Shown here: in pieces, positions 45,881 to 54,951 of the stretch | Position numbering within the stretch: position 1 is the first letter of the stretch | Layout: the number at the start of each line of letters is the position of its first letter | Assembly (NCBI GenBank): GCA_964564435.1 | Contig: CAZMAT010000005.1 | Coordinates: 103,494-167,493, forward strand | From: Fermentibacter sp964564435 | GTDB taxonomy: Bacteria > Fermentibacterota > Fermentibacteria > Fermentibacterales > Fermentibacteraceae | Direction of reading: 5' to 3' | DNA: 64,000 nt | Translations under genes and position numbers: made by a program | Notes under the pieces: generated by a model | The model's database searches: none | The model's input: only the letters and a program-made list of their open reading frames with translations | Told to the model about the DNA's origin: nothing

Positions 45881-46014
45881 CCGCCGGGGACGCCTTGTAC
45901 CGTCCCGAGGCCGGCCGGCCGCGTTAACTGGCCCTGCGTTAAGCCGGCGGACCTGGCCGGGAATGACCGCGTATCACCAAGGGGTGAAGCAACCTGGAGT
46001 GCGTGAAAGAAGGG

Positions 46015-46797
46015 TTATCTGACGGGGATGACCCAGCCGGGGGCGATCGGCTGCGCGGGTGGGAGGGTGTCCACCGAGGTCGAGGGAGGGATCGCCAGAT
46101 CCCACAACCCCGGCCAGGGTTCGGCCGCGTCGTCGAAGGACGCCAGGTCCACCACCGCTGTCACGCCGCCCGCGACCACCCTCCAGGCGGCGGGCCAGGC
46201 CCTGTACTCGTCGTGGGCGCTCGAGGAGGTGATGGATGCGCTGCCTCCGTCCCACACGAAGGAGGAGGGGAACAGGTCGCCCGGATCCATGGAGACGCAT
46301 ATCCCGGCCTCACCGGGCAGGAAGGTCCATTCCGCGGACCCGCCCGAGGCAGAGGCGCCTTCCGCGATCTGCCACGCCTCCAGGGCCACGGGGAACCCGG
46401 TTCTCACCAGGAACAGCAGGTCCTGTACGGGGAGCGTGAAGGGGCCTGCATCCAGGCCGCCCGGGTGCACGAATGCGACCTCCTCCCGCGGCATGTAGAA
46501 GAGAGCTCGGGAGGAATCCACCGACCAGCTCAGGACGGGCATCCCGTCGGGCCCGCAGAGGTCGCCCCTCGCCCGGGAGCCTGCGATGTCGCCCCAGATC
46601 GCGAATCGCCCCTCGAAGAGGAAGTCGCCTCCGTCCACCCTGGCCCTGCCGGACACGAGGAAGACGCCTGCGCTCTCCCACTGGGCCCTGCATCGTGAGG
46701 CGAAAAGCCCGGCCATGTCGCGGGCTTCGCCTGCATCGAGCGATCTGCAACCCGTGAGATGGAGAAGGAGGAGCGGGAGGGTCAGGCGGAGCCGAAT
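46015..46797 (-). CDS. Lipoprotein of unknown function (probable ATT start)
   Basis: About 260 residues, starting IRLRLTLPLLLLHLTGC, a good lipoprotein signal with lipobox HLTG|C. The mature part is beta-rich with acidic patches and several tryptophans. There is no ATG, GTG or TTG before the signal. ATT at 46797 has GGAG 5 nt upstream (GGAGAAGAAATT). A CTG at 46785 (CTGA overlap with the preceding gene) would lose the charged n-region. The first conventional in-frame codon (ATG, in RDMAGLF) would remove the signal. It follows a small coiled-coil gene in a PHP-led operon. Confidence 0.65.
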   Translation of the reverse strand: MRLRLTLPLLLLHLTGCRSLDAGEARDMAGLFASRCRAQWESAGVFLVSGRARVDGGDFLFEGRFAIWGDIAGSRARGDLCGPDGMPVLSWSVDSSRALFYMPREEVAFVHPGGLDAGPFTLPVQDLLFLVRTGFPVALEAWQIAEGASASGGSAEWTFLPGEAGICVSMDPGDLFPSSFVWDGGSASITSSSAHDEYRAWPAAWRVVAGGVTAVVDLASFDDAAEPWPGLWDLAIPPSTSVDTLPPAQPIAPGWVIPVR

Positions 46798-46985
46798 TTC
46801 TTCTCCAGCGCCTGCAGCCTGCGCTGCATTTCGAGTTCCGCCTGGTACTTGTTCCTGCGGGTCATCAGGGCGGGGTTGTCCGGGGCCTTGGGCAGGAGGG
46901 AGTCGATCATCCGCACTGCCTTCTCCCTGTCTCCCGCCTTGGCGGTCTCGTCTATCTTCTCTATCAGTTCGCTGAGCTTGGCCAT
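46782..46985 (-). CDS. Small helical protein of unknown function
   Basis: 67 residues, highly charged and helical: a first helix (KLSELIEKIDETAKAGDREK), a DNPAL turn, and a second helix (RNKYQAELEMQRRLQALEKK). It looks like a single TPR-like hairpin or a short coiled coil. No family is recognised. The ATG at 46985 has GGAGGAG 6 nt upstream; the stop of the PHP gene lies 4 bp before. It overlaps the next lipoprotein gene by 16 nt, so all three are probably cotranslated. Confidence 0.75.
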   Translation of the reverse strand: MAKLSELIEKIDETAKAGDREKAVRMIDSLLPKAPDNPALMTRRNKYQAELEMQRRLQALEKKFGSA

Positions 46986-46988
46986 CGG

Positions 46989-47888
46989 TCACTCCTCCGT
47001 CAGTTCGATGTCACCGAAGCATCTCCGCAGGAATCCCTCGACCTGCGATACCTTCACCACGAAAACACCCTGCGTGCCGCCCATGCCTGCAGAATCCTCC
47101 GGCGACCCGTGGAAGTCGGTGCCGCCCGACACGAGCAGGCCCGTCTCCGCAGCCTCGCGCAGGAGCACGGCGACCGTCTCCGCGGAGTGCCTGGGGTAGT
47201 AGACCTCGAGGCCCGACAGACCCCTGGGCACCAGGCTGCGGATCAGGGCCGGCAGGTTCCTGCCGTCTCCGTCCATCAGGCCGGGATGGGCCAGCACGGG
47301 AAGCCCGTTCAGGCTCCTTATGAGATCGAGGGCCGTGTTCTCCCACAGCCTCTCCCGCTCGACGTATGCGGGGCGGCCCCTTGCCAGGAAGCGGTCGAAG
47401 GCCTCGCGCGAAGTCTGCACATAACCCCTGGCCAGAAGCGCCTGAGCGATATGCGGCCTTCCGACCACCTCGCCGCCCGCGAACTCGAGCACCTCCTCCT
47501 CGAAGAGGGGGAACCCGAGCTGGGCGAGCTTCTCGATGATCCTGGGGTTCCGCGTGTCCCTTGCGGCGCGGACCCTGGCCAGGGCCATGCCGAGGTCGGC
47601 CGACTTGTCGCACAGGACGTCCGGCTCCACGCCGGGGAAATACCCCAGGAGATGCGCGGAACCGCCCGAGAGGAGATTGACGCTGAGCTCGACGGCGGGA
47701 ATGAAGCGGACTCCGGTTCCGGCGGAGGCCTCCCAGGCATCCGGCAGACCGTCGACGGTGTCGTGGTCGCTGATGGCCAGAGCGGCCAGACCGAGCCTGG
47801 CTGCCGATTCTACGATCGCGCCCGGCGTAAGCGCCCCGTCGGACGCCGTACTGTGCACATGGAGGTCTACCGAGGCATTCCTGTTCAC
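46989..47888 (-). CDS. PHP-domain phosphoesterase (RNase AM/TrpH-like)
   Basis: 299 residues. Metal-ligand motifs of PHP enzymes: VDLHVHSTASDG, AISDHDTVDG, HPGLMDGDG, and GGTDFHGSP. This is the family of E. coli YciV/RNase AM, which hydrolyses nucleoside 3',5'-bisphosphates and trims RNA 5' ends. The GTG at 47888 follows GAGG closely; an ATG further up would lack an SD. It leads an operon with the small helical protein and the lipoprotein. It is divergent from the nucleotidyltransferase gene, with about 75 bp between the two starts. Confidence 0.85.
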   Translation of the reverse strand: MNRNASVDLHVHSTASDGALTPGAIVESAARLGLAALAISDHDTVDGLPDAWEASAGTGVRFIPAVELSVNLLSGGSAHLLGYFPGVEPDVLCDKSADLGMALARVRAARDTRNPRIIEKLAQLGFPLFEEEVLEFAGGEVVGRPHIAQALLARGYVQTSREAFDRFLARGRPAYVERERLWENTALDLIRSLNGLPVLAHPGLMDGDGRNLPALIRSLVPRGLSGLEVYYPRHSAETVAVLLREAAETGLLVSGGTDFHGSPEDSAGMGGTQGVFVVKVSQVEGFLRRCFGDIELTEE

Positions 47889-47962
47889 GTCCTCAATATC
47901 GCGCTGCGGCGCCTGCCGTGCAAGAACTGGACGCGGACCCCGGGTATGTGTTGAATCGGTGC

Positions 47963-48952
47963 ATGGATGAAACAACGAGGTCCATCGTCTCGCAGGCGGA
48001 ACTGGCCTTCCTCGCCGTCACCCGCCAGGGGTGCCCTGTTGCGGGGCAGGGATGCTGCGACGAAGAGACGGCGAGGGACCTGAGGGCAATCCTGTGCCGG
48101 GATGCCGGCGGGAGGCTGGCCAGGAGGCTCCAGGCCGCGTCGTGGCTCCGCCTGGAGCAGGCTCTCCGGTCGGTCTGCGGCCTGCTCGGGGAATCCGGCA
48201 TGGAGGTATGGGGATACAAGGGCGCGGATTACGCCCTCACGCTGTACCCCGACCCGTGCCTGAGGCCGATGACCGACCTCGACCTGATAGTGAGGCCCGG
48301 GCGGATCCTCGACGCCGCATGCGCCCTCCGCGGAGCGGGCTGGAGCCATTCGACCCCCGGGTCGGCCCTGCTCTCGTGCGGGATCGTGTCAGGGCTCCTG
48401 CTCTCGAAGGACGGCATCGCCCTCGACCTGCACAGCCATCCCTCCTACTTCCCCTCGACCATCCCGGGCAGGCTGCCGCACCCGTCGGAGACGGAGGGCA
48501 CCGCAACCGATGCGGGCTTCGTCTCGCCGCCGTCCCCCTACAGGCTTCTCCTCACCCTCCTGCACATGCACCGGCACGGTGCGGGCAGGGGGATCTGGTG
48601 GGTCGACGCCGCCCTTCTGGCGCGCAGGCTCGACGCACGGGGATGGATGGAGTTCGCGAGGCTCGCCTCGGACACGGGGCTCTCGGTGAGGCTCCTCCCC
48701 CTGCTCGACGGGATCGGCCGCTTCGAGGGGATCGTGGTGCCCGGGGGGGTTCGGCGAGCCATGGCAGTGGCGCCTTCCAGGTGGCGCTCCCTGGATCCCG
48801 GCCCGAGGCCGGGGCGCGGATCCGGGACGCTGGCCGCGCTGTTGACGCTGGGGGGATGGAAGAGGACATCTTTCCTCTCTGTCGTGCTTCTCAGGCTCGC
48901 GACGGGGGCTCCTCCCCGCCGTGGCGGGAAGGGTACTGGTGGAGGATCATGA
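47963..48952 (+). CDS. Putative nucleotidyltransferase (NTP_transf_5-like)
   Basis: About 330 residues. GYKGADYALTLYP, then LRPMTDLDLIVR matches the nucleotidyltransferase fold of the NTP_transf_5 family (KG...YP-P--R---DLDLLV). The DLD pair would bind metal. Later, LDLHSHPSYF and YRLLLTLLHMHRHG fit the same family. Members occur in exopolysaccharide and peptide-modification loci; the substrate is unknown. The ATG at 47963 is the most likely start (weak SD); GTG 47918 is an alternative. The stop overlaps the start of an HD phosphohydrolase gene in ATGA, so the two work together or are cotranslated. Confidence 0.8.
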   Translation: MDETTRSIVSQAELAFLAVTRQGCPVAGQGCCDEETARDLRAILCRDAGGRLARRLQAASWLRLEQALRSVCGLLGESGMEVWGYKGADYALTLYPDPCLRPMTDLDLIVRPGRILDAACALRGAGWSHSTPGSALLSCGIVSGLLLSKDGIALDLHSHPSYFPSTIPGRLPHPSETEGTATDAGFVSPPSPYRLLLTLLHMHRHGAGRGIWWVDAALLARRLDARGWMEFARLASDTGLSVRLLPLLDGIGRFEGIVVPGGVRRAMAVAPSRWRSLDPGPRPGRGSGTLAALLTLGGWKRTSFLSVVLLRLATGAPPRRGGKGTGGGS

Positions 48953-50283
48953 ACGGCGATTACCGGAAGAAGGTCATGTACGTCCGAGACCCGGTCCTGG
49001 GGAGCATCAGGCTGTCACCCCTGCAGGAGGATCTCCTCAAGACCGTCGAGGTCCAGAGGCTGAGCTTCATACACCAGCTGGGCACCACCTTCCAGAGCTA
49101 CCCGGGCGCTCACTGCATGAGGCTCTCGCATGCCCTGGGCGTGTCCTCGCTGGCCGGCAGGATCGGCAGGGCGGTGATCCCGGGCCCGGCAGGGGAAGGC
49201 GCGGGGATAGACCTGCTCGAAGCCGCAGGCATGCTGCACGACATAGGCCACACTCCATGGTCGCACACGCTCGAGCCCCTCTTCCTCGAACTCTCGGGCA
49301 TAGACCACATGGACCTGGTGGAGGGGCTCATCTGCGGCAGCGCGAGGATGGGCATCCCCGGATCGGGAAGGATCCCTGGCATCCTCGAGAGCCACGGGGT
49401 CGATCCGGTGGACGTCGCCTCGCTCATCAGGTCGGGCTACCGGGGGCCGAGATACATGCAGCAGATCATCTTCGGCGAGGTGGACGCCGACATGCTCGAC
49501 TACCTCCAGCGCGACTTCCACTTCACGGGCGTGGCATACGGGCACATCGAGGTCGACAGGATCATCAGCACGATGGCGCTGGCGGAGGGCGAACTGGTCT
49601 TCCAGGACAAGGCGCTCGACGCCGTACGGGACTTCCTGCTCGCCAGGCTGCAGATGTACTCGAGCGTCTACCTTCACAAGAAGACGCGCATAGTCGACCA
49701 GATGCTGCTCCGGGCAGCCCGCAGGAGCATCGTCGAGCTGGGCGAGATCGAGTGCTTCCACGAGCAGACCGACGACGAGATACTGAGCTTCCTGGTCAAG
49801 GGCTCGAGGGATCCGTGGGTCAGGGACATGGCCTGGAGGGTCAAGTACAGGCAGAATCTGTTTACGCAGGTGTTCAGGATAGACGCCGCATCGCGATCGG
49901 GCGACGAGGAGCGCTTCCTGGAGCAGCTCCGCGGACTGGGCGGCACGGCCCGTCAGGCGGCCACCAGGCTCGAGGCAGACATCGCATCGCGCGCAGGGGC
50001 GCCTCCCGGTTCTATACTCGTCGACCTGCCGCTGGAGGCCGTGAAGGTGTCGGAGGAGCGCTTCGAGAAGGTGGACATCAGGTTCCTGAAGGGGTCGGGA
50101 GGGCTGGTGAGCCTGTCCGAGATCGATCCGCCGTTCGCAAGGTATCTCTCCGACGCCAAGCCGAACCGGAACCTGTTGTCGGTGAGCTGTTCGCCGGAGA
50201 TCAGGGACACGGTCGCGTCGGCCTGCCGGAAGGTGCTGGAGGAGGCCGCCATACCCCTGTTCAAGGGGATGGATCTGGACTAG
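48949..50283 (+). CDS. HD-domain phosphohydrolase (SAMHD1/dGTPase-like)
   Basis: 444 residues. HD motif: CMRLSHALGV, then LHDIGHTPWSHTLE (H...HD...), with a later D in VDADMLDYLQRD, the metal site of the dNTP triphosphohydrolase/SAMHD1 superfamily. The FQSYPGAHCMRLSH lead-in matches YdhJ-type members. Substrate (dNTP or another nucleotide) is open. The ATG at 48949 has GGAGG 3 nt upstream and overlaps the nucleotidyltransferase stop (ATGA). The final TAG shares the CTAG tetramer with the stop of the opposite-strand ankyrin gene. Confidence 0.88.
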   Translation: MNGDYRKKVMYVRDPVLGSIRLSPLQEDLLKTVEVQRLSFIHQLGTTFQSYPGAHCMRLSHALGVSSLAGRIGRAVIPGPAGEGAGIDLLEAAGMLHDIGHTPWSHTLEPLFLELSGIDHMDLVEGLICGSARMGIPGSGRIPGILESHGVDPVDVASLIRSGYRGPRYMQQIIFGEVDADMLDYLQRDFHFTGVAYGHIEVDRIISTMALAEGELVFQDKALDAVRDFLLARLQMYSSVYLHKKTRIVDQMLLRAARRSIVELGEIECFHEQTDDEILSFLVKGSRDPWVRDMAWRVKYRQNLFTQVFRIDAASRSGDEERFLEQLRGLGGTARQAATRLEADIASRAGAPPGSILVDLPLEAVKVSEERFEKVDIRFLKGSGGLVSLSEIDPPFARYLSDAKPNRNLLSVSCSPEIRDTVASACRKVLEEAAIPLFKGMDLD

Positions 50284-51089
50284 CGCTCCCCGTCGAGCTC
50301 CGGAGCCTCCGTCTTCCTGCCGCACCTGCCGCAGACGAAGGCCAGGTGCTCCCACACCGACAGAGAGACGAGCCATTCCACACGCGCCGGCGCCGGCCTG
50401 GACATGGTGCTCCCGCAGGCCGGGCACTTCCACTGGAGCAGCCTGCTGGTCCGCTGGACCGAGAGCGCCTTCTCGATGTGGCCGCAGTATTCGCGGTTGC
50501 CGGTGAAGGCGGCGATCCCGGCCGGGGTCTCGCCCTTGCGGTTCCTGGCCCAGACGATGGCCCCGGCTTCGATCAGCCTCTCCACCATCGAGTCGCACTG
50601 CCCCCGGGCCACCGCCAGATGGAGGGGCGTGTTACCCTCTGAATCCTCCGCGTTAACATCGGCGCCTGCCCTCAGGAGCAGCTCCACCATCCTGACGTCG
50701 CGGCCCGAGACCGCCGTATGCAGGGGTGTGAGCCCGCCGCCGCAGGCGGCCACCGGCGACGAGCCGGCAAGGCTCAGGGCTTCGACGACCTTCTCGTTCC
50801 CGTGGGATACCGCGACGTGCAGGGCGGTCTCGCCCCTGGGGCCTATGGGAGTGTTGAGGTCGAGCCCAGCCGTCGAGAGCTTCCGCAGGAGCGTCCCGAA
50901 ATCGTCGAGCGGAAGCGTGTCGCCCTCGCAGGCCTTCTCGACCAGGGAGCCGAGCACGGCTACGTCGGTGCCGGGCTTCTCCTTGGAGAACGACATGCCG
51001 TCTGCCAGTGAAAGGAGGCGCTTCCAGTCGGAGGAGGGATCGTTCAACGCAGAGAGAAGTTTCTTGCCTGAACTTCCGAAGAGGGCCAC
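50280..51089 (-). CDS. Ankyrin-repeat protein with C-terminal zinc ribbon
   Basis: 269 residues. An N-terminal helical region (about 1-85) is followed by four ankyrin repeats with GETALHVAVSHGN, LTPLHTAVSGRD, GNTPLHLAVARGQ and GETPAGIAAFTGN. The C-terminal domain has CPACG and CGRCG, a probable zinc ribbon. It likely mediates protein-protein contact; no enzyme domain is seen. The GTG at 51089 has AGGAGG 4 nt upstream. The gene ends at CTAG (50280-50283), also the stop of the convergent HD gene. Confidence 0.85.
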   Translation of the reverse strand: MALFGSSGKKLLSALNDPSSDWKRLLSLADGMSFSKEKPGTDVAVLGSLVEKACEGDTLPLDDFGTLLRKLSTAGLDLNTPIGPRGETALHVAVSHGNEKVVEALSLAGSSPVAACGGGLTPLHTAVSGRDVRMVELLLRAGADVNAEDSEGNTPLHLAVARGQCDSMVERLIEAGAIVWARNRKGETPAGIAAFTGNREYCGHIEKALSVQRTSRLLQWKCPACGSTMSRPAPARVEWLVSLSVWEHLAFVCGRCGRKTEAPELDGER

Positions 51090-51162
51090 GTTTCCTCCTA
51101 CATGTGAGGGCGAGGTGGTATGGTAGCAAAAAAGCCGGCCGGAAGCAATGCAGGCCCGCCGT

Positions 51163-52008
51163 TCAGCCCTCGAGTGCGAGCAGCGCATCCGAGGCAGCCC
51201 TGGCCGATTCGTATCCTATCGCCGAGAGCTCCCGCGCCCTGTGGAACTCCGATCCCACGAATCCCGACATGTCCGGTTCGATGAGGACCTCGGGCCTGTC
51301 CAGGGACAGCCTCGAAGCCGCCAGGTTCCTCTCGGCGATCATCAGCGTCGAGAGGAGAACGGCGTTCAGGGAGGGCTTCCTCCCCGCACTTCCTCCGTTC
51401 CCGCCGTCGGTCCCATCCCCGTCACCGGAACCGATCCCTGCGGTCCTGCTGTTGAGCCCGACCGCTATTACGGCATCTGCGCCCAGGGCCCTGGCCGCGC
51501 CCACCGGTATGGGGTCGGAGAGCCCTCCGTCGGAGAGCCATCTGCCGCGGGTGAACCTCGGCGGGAAGATCGCGGGGATCGCTATGCTGGCCATCAGTGC
51601 CGAGACGAGATCCCCCGATCGCAGCACGACGGCGTCACCCGTGGCGATGTCAGTGGCCACGGCGGCGAAGGGCGCCTGCAGATCGCCTATGTCGGCGTGC
51701 CCGAACCAGGCCCTCAGCAGGTTGTGGATCCTTCGGGAGTCTATCAGGGCGCCCTCGCGGATGCCGGGTGAGACGTATGACAGCACCCTGATCAGGTCGG
51801 CCCCCATTATCTCGTCCAGCGCCGCCGGGAGCCTGCCGGACGCCTTCAGGGCCCCCACGACCGCCCCGATGCTCGTCCCGCATATCACCGATGGAGTGAC
51901 ACCGATCTCGTCGAGGAGGGACAGCACTCCCAGGTGGGCCCATCCCCGGGCGGCTCCGCCACCCAGAGCGAGCCCGATCCTGCGGGCCTTCACCCTCCCG
52001 CGGCGCAC
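51163..52008 (-). CDS. Patatin-like phospholipase (RssA-type)
   Basis: 281 residues. Oxyanion loop ALGGGAARGWAHLG, nucleophile motif GTSIG, and DGG dyad (WLSDGGL), the patatin catalytic Ser-Asp. Family members are lipid acyl hydrolases; RssA-type proteins are cytoplasmic or membrane-associated. A Gly/Asp-rich insert (GIGSGDGDGTDGGNGG) near residue 200 is unusual. The GTG at 52008 has GAGGTG 6 nt upstream, overlapping the mgtC end. It is coupled downstream of mgtC. Confidence 0.9.
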   Translation of the reverse strand: MRRGRVKARRIGLALGGGAARGWAHLGVLSLLDEIGVTPSVICGTSIGAVVGALKASGRLPAALDEIMGADLIRVLSYVSPGIREGALIDSRRIHNLLRAWFGHADIGDLQAPFAAVATDIATGDAVVLRSGDLVSALMASIAIPAIFPPRFTRGRWLSDGGLSDPIPVGAARALGADAVIAVGLNSRTAGIGSGDGDGTDGGNGGSAGRKPSLNAVLLSTLMIAERNLAASRLSLDRPEVLIEPDMSGFVGSEFHRARELSAIGYESARAASDALLALEG

Positions 52009-52011
52009 CCG

Positions 52012-52692
52012 CTACACCTCTGTGGACTGCTCGAGCCAGGCCACGTTGGAAACGCCGTCGAGGGCCCTGATCTCCTCCAGGAAGGCGAGGGGATCGAACC
52101 TCCTTATGAAGTGGAGGTGGAAGATGAGCACGAAGCCGTCATCGGAGACGTCCATCTCCATGTCCATGGTCTTGAGCCCCCTGGAACCCAGGATCGCATT
52201 CACCCTGCCGGCGATGGCCGACGGCATCGGACCGGCCCTGCAGATGATCCTGAGGACCCGCTGCCTGTTCCGCGGGATGTGCTCCTCGAGGACCGAGAGT
52301 ATCGAGAGCACGGCCAGCGTGAAGACGGTCACGGCCAGGACAGGTACCGTCAGGCCGAACGCGGATGCGATCCCCGTGCCGGCGGCTACCCAGATGCACG
52401 CCGCCGTCGTGAGGCCCCTGATCATGTCGCGCGTGCGCAGGATGGCCCCCGCCCCGATGAAGCCGATGCCGGTGACGATCCCGGCGGCGATCCTGGTGGG
52501 ATCGGACCCTGCAGGCAGTCCGCCGGGGGCCAGTGCGGCCATCCCCGAAAGCGCCATCAGTGCGGATCCCGTGGAGACGAGGATGTGGGTCCTGAGGCCG
52601 GCAGGCCTGCCGTGGATCTGGCGCTCCAGGCCCAGGAGGGCGCCCGAGAGCGCGGCCAGCATGATCCTCGACAGGATCAGGGAGTCTTCCAT
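52012..52692 (-). CDS. MgtC/SapB-family membrane protein
   Basis: 226 residues with four or five N-terminal helices carrying the family signature (SGALLGLERQIHGRPAGLRTH, GIVTGIGFIGAGAIL, GLTTAACIWVAAGTG). A C-terminal ACT-like cytoplasmic domain follows. MgtC proteins are linked to Mg2+-limited growth and ATP-synthase control in some bacteria; in others the role is unknown. The ATG at 52692 has GGAGG 7 nt upstream. It is 11 bp downstream of the sensor-kinase stop, so it may be cotranscribed with it. Confidence 0.92.
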   Translation of the reverse strand: MEDSLILSRIMLAALSGALLGLERQIHGRPAGLRTHILVSTGSALMALSGMAALAPGGLPAGSDPTRIAAGIVTGIGFIGAGAILRTRDMIRGLTTAACIWVAAGTGIASAFGLTVPVLAVTVFTLAVLSILSVLEEHIPRNRQRVLRIICRAGPMPSAIAGRVNAILGSRGLKTMDMEMDVSDDGFVLIFHLHFIRRFDPLAFLEEIRALDGVSNVAWLEQSTEV

Positions 52693-52703
52693 CCCGCCGC
52701 CTC

Positions 52704-54923
52704 CTATGACTGGCCCGACGGCCTCATGGAGGCCACGAGCCGGGTGATCTCGCTCGATATCGACTCGGGCGGGTAGGGCTTCCTGAGGAAGCCGGCGCCG
52801 GGCCTCGACTTCAGGAAGCTGCTCACGTCCGTTGGGATCTCGTATCCGCTGGTGAAGAGAACGGCCATGGAGGGCCACCTCTCGCTGCACACCATCGCGA
52901 CGTCCAGGGAGGGACCCGCGAAGGTGCCCAGGTCGAGTATCAGCAGGTCGAAGCTCTCGTGGTCCAGAACTGCCAGAGCTTCCTCGCCGGAAGAGGCTTC
53001 CACGGCCCTGAACCCGAAGTGCTGGAGAATCCTCGCGGCTGTCTCCCTCACGATGATCTCGCTCTCGGCAATGAGCACTGAAATGTTGCTCCTCGACGCG
53101 GCCTGCGCGAGGGTATCCGCCATCCTCTGGGCCGCTGGCAGCAGCATCCTGATGACAGTTCCACGCTGATCCGGCGAGAAGACGAGCACGCCCTTCATCA
53201 CGCGCACGGCCTGCTGCACCGCCGCCATCCCCGCTCCGTAGAGCTTCTCGATCTCGTACGGGTCGGACTCGGAAGTCGAGAGGGACCGCTGGAGACCCAC
53301 GGGGAGGAGGGTCCCATCGGAGATGCAGATGCTGACGCAGTGTATGCCGCAGAGGTTCCTGCACTGGCCGGCGAACCTCGGATCGGAGGAGGGATCTGGT
53401 ACATCCTCCACCCACAGCTTGATCCTGCCCGAACCCTGGAGGGCTCCGGAGGACCGCAGCGCCATGTTGTAGATGGTCTGGCGGAAGAGGGACCGGTCGG
53501 CGATCACGCTCGGCAGCACGCCCTTGAGGTTGACCTCCAGGGATATGGATCTCGGCAGCACGCTCCTGAGGGCTTCGGTGGTCTCCTCCAGCTCCCGCAC
53601 TGGATCGAGCGGCACCGCCCGGCTCTCCGTGAGCCCCGCGCTGTGGAAGAGCTCCTCCGAGATGGCGGAGGCTCGCTCGGTGGCGTTCAGGATGGCCTCG
53701 TACCTCTGCCTGTCGGGATTTCCCGGGTCGTGCACCGCCTCTCCGAGGGACGCTGCACCGATGATGCTGGAGAGCAGGTTGCTCAGATCGTGCGAGAAGC
53801 CCCTCACCATGGCAGCGAGGATGGCGTAGCTGTTGACGGCCATCTCACGCTCCATGAGCCTTTCCTTCTCCTTCTTGAGGTTCTCGGCCTCAGTCACGTC
53901 GGTCAGGATGGCCAGCCAGGCCGGGCCGCCCGGGTCGGCTCCCGCGGGAGTGACGGAGATCCTGAGGTATCTCGGAGGCCCCGTGGCCTGGTCGACCTTC
54001 AGCGGCAGGCTCATCGTGCTCCATTCTCCGGGATCCGGACGGAGAGCAGCCCTCTCGGCCGGGCCGAAGCATGGAAGGGTCCTCATGCTCTGCCCCATGA
54101 AGTCCTCGGGCCTGCCGTCGAACAGGTTCGCGGCCGACTCGTTGAGGGCCTTCATGACGGCGGACCCGTCCATCAGGATCATGCCCGCCGTCCCGCGGGA
54201 GGATTTGACGGCCCCCGCGAGGATCCTGAAGGCTTCCTGGGGCTCCGGCCTGGCCGATGGCGTATCGGCAGGCGCATTCGGGGCGTACAGTTCGAAGGAG
54301 TCGAGTTCCCTGCGTCTCGTGAAGAAGGAGATGTAGAGGAGGAAGATCACGGGGGTGACGAGGGCGAGGGACAGGATGAAGAGCCCGGGTATCGACTCCC
54401 TGCGGAATCTGTCGAGTGCGATCTGCGAGAGGGGGATCCTGGCCGAGGCCACGGCGACTGCCGCCGGAGAGTCCGCTCCGGGGCATTCGATCACGGCGCT
54501 GCTCAGTATGTCCCCTTCGCGCCTGGAGAGGGACGTTCCGGCCATGAAGGCATCCATCGCGAGTGGATCGACCCGCGTGCCTCCGGGGAAGTCGACGGTA
54601 CCGGGCGGCAGCACGTAGACGAGCGCGCTCTCGAGGCCGGAGCCTGCCTGATGGCCGGCCGCGAGAGAGAGCACGATCATGCCGGAGGCGTCCAGGGAGA
54701 GCGTGTCGAGGATTGCAGCGGGCCTGCCGCCGGAAACGGCCGACCTGGCCAGGGCGGTGGCCCGCCCGGAGAGGAGCTGCTCCGTTTCGGCCGTGGCCTT
54801 CTCGAGGTCGGCTCCGACCTGGACTGCCGCCGCAGCCAGAATCACCGCCACCGCGGCGAGGGCCACGGTGAAGGGGAAGACGAACCGGACAGGATCCCTC
54901 CCGGTGAGGCTGGATCTCTTCAT
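52704..54923 (-). CDS. Hybrid sensor histidine kinase, degenerate ATPase motifs
   Basis: 739 residues: membrane helix (about 15-40), periplasmic sensor, second helix (about 205-230), PAS-like domain (about 255-360), HisKA with FSHDLSNLLSSIIG (H), HATPase-like region, and a C-terminal receiver. The N box has N (QTIYNMALR), but the G1/G2 glycines are poorly matched (ISDGTLLPVG, GAGMAAVQQ). The receiver keeps D in LLILDLG, T/S in LFTSGY and K in LRKP, but the usual DD pair is ES. Kinase activity is uncertain. The start ATG has GGAGGG upstream. It is divergent from a recombinase gene. The cognate output is unknown. Confidence 0.82.
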   Translation of the reverse strand: MKRSSLTGRDPVRFVFPFTVALAAVAVILAAAAVQVGADLEKATAETEQLLSGRATALARSAVSGGRPAAILDTLSLDASGMIVLSLAAGHQAGSGLESALVYVLPPGTVDFPGGTRVDPLAMDAFMAGTSLSRREGDILSSAVIECPGADSPAAVAVASARIPLSQIALDRFRRESIPGLFILSLALVTPVIFLLYISFFTRRRELDSFELYAPNAPADTPSARPEPQEAFRILAGAVKSSRGTAGMILMDGSAVMKALNESAANLFDGRPEDFMGQSMRTLPCFGPAERAALRPDPGEWSTMSLPLKVDQATGPPRYLRISVTPAGADPGGPAWLAILTDVTEAENLKKEKERLMEREMAVNSYAILAAMVRGFSHDLSNLLSSIIGAASLGEAVHDPGNPDRQRYEAILNATERASAISEELFHSAGLTESRAVPLDPVRELEETTEALRSVLPRSISLEVNLKGVLPSVIADRSLFRQTIYNMALRSSGALQGSGRIKLWVEDVPDPSSDPRFAGQCRNLCGIHCVSICISDGTLLPVGLQRSLSTSESDPYEIEKLYGAGMAAVQQAVRVMKGVLVFSPDQRGTVIRMLLPAAQRMADTLAQAASRSNISVLIAESEIIVRETAARILQHFGFRAVEASSGEEALAVLDHESFDLLILDLGTFAGPSLDVAMVCSERWPSMAVLFTSGYEIPTDVSSFLKSRPGAGFLRKPYPPESISSEITRLVASMRPSGQS

Positions 54924-54951
54924 CGACCCTCCGAGTGCGCCTGTTTCAGTG

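Noticed and set aside
45840..46014. A possible small RNA or tRNA in the mreB upstream gap.
   Set aside because: There is no cloverleaf, and the weak TCACC/GGTGA hairpin has no conservation evidence; only the promoter is supported.
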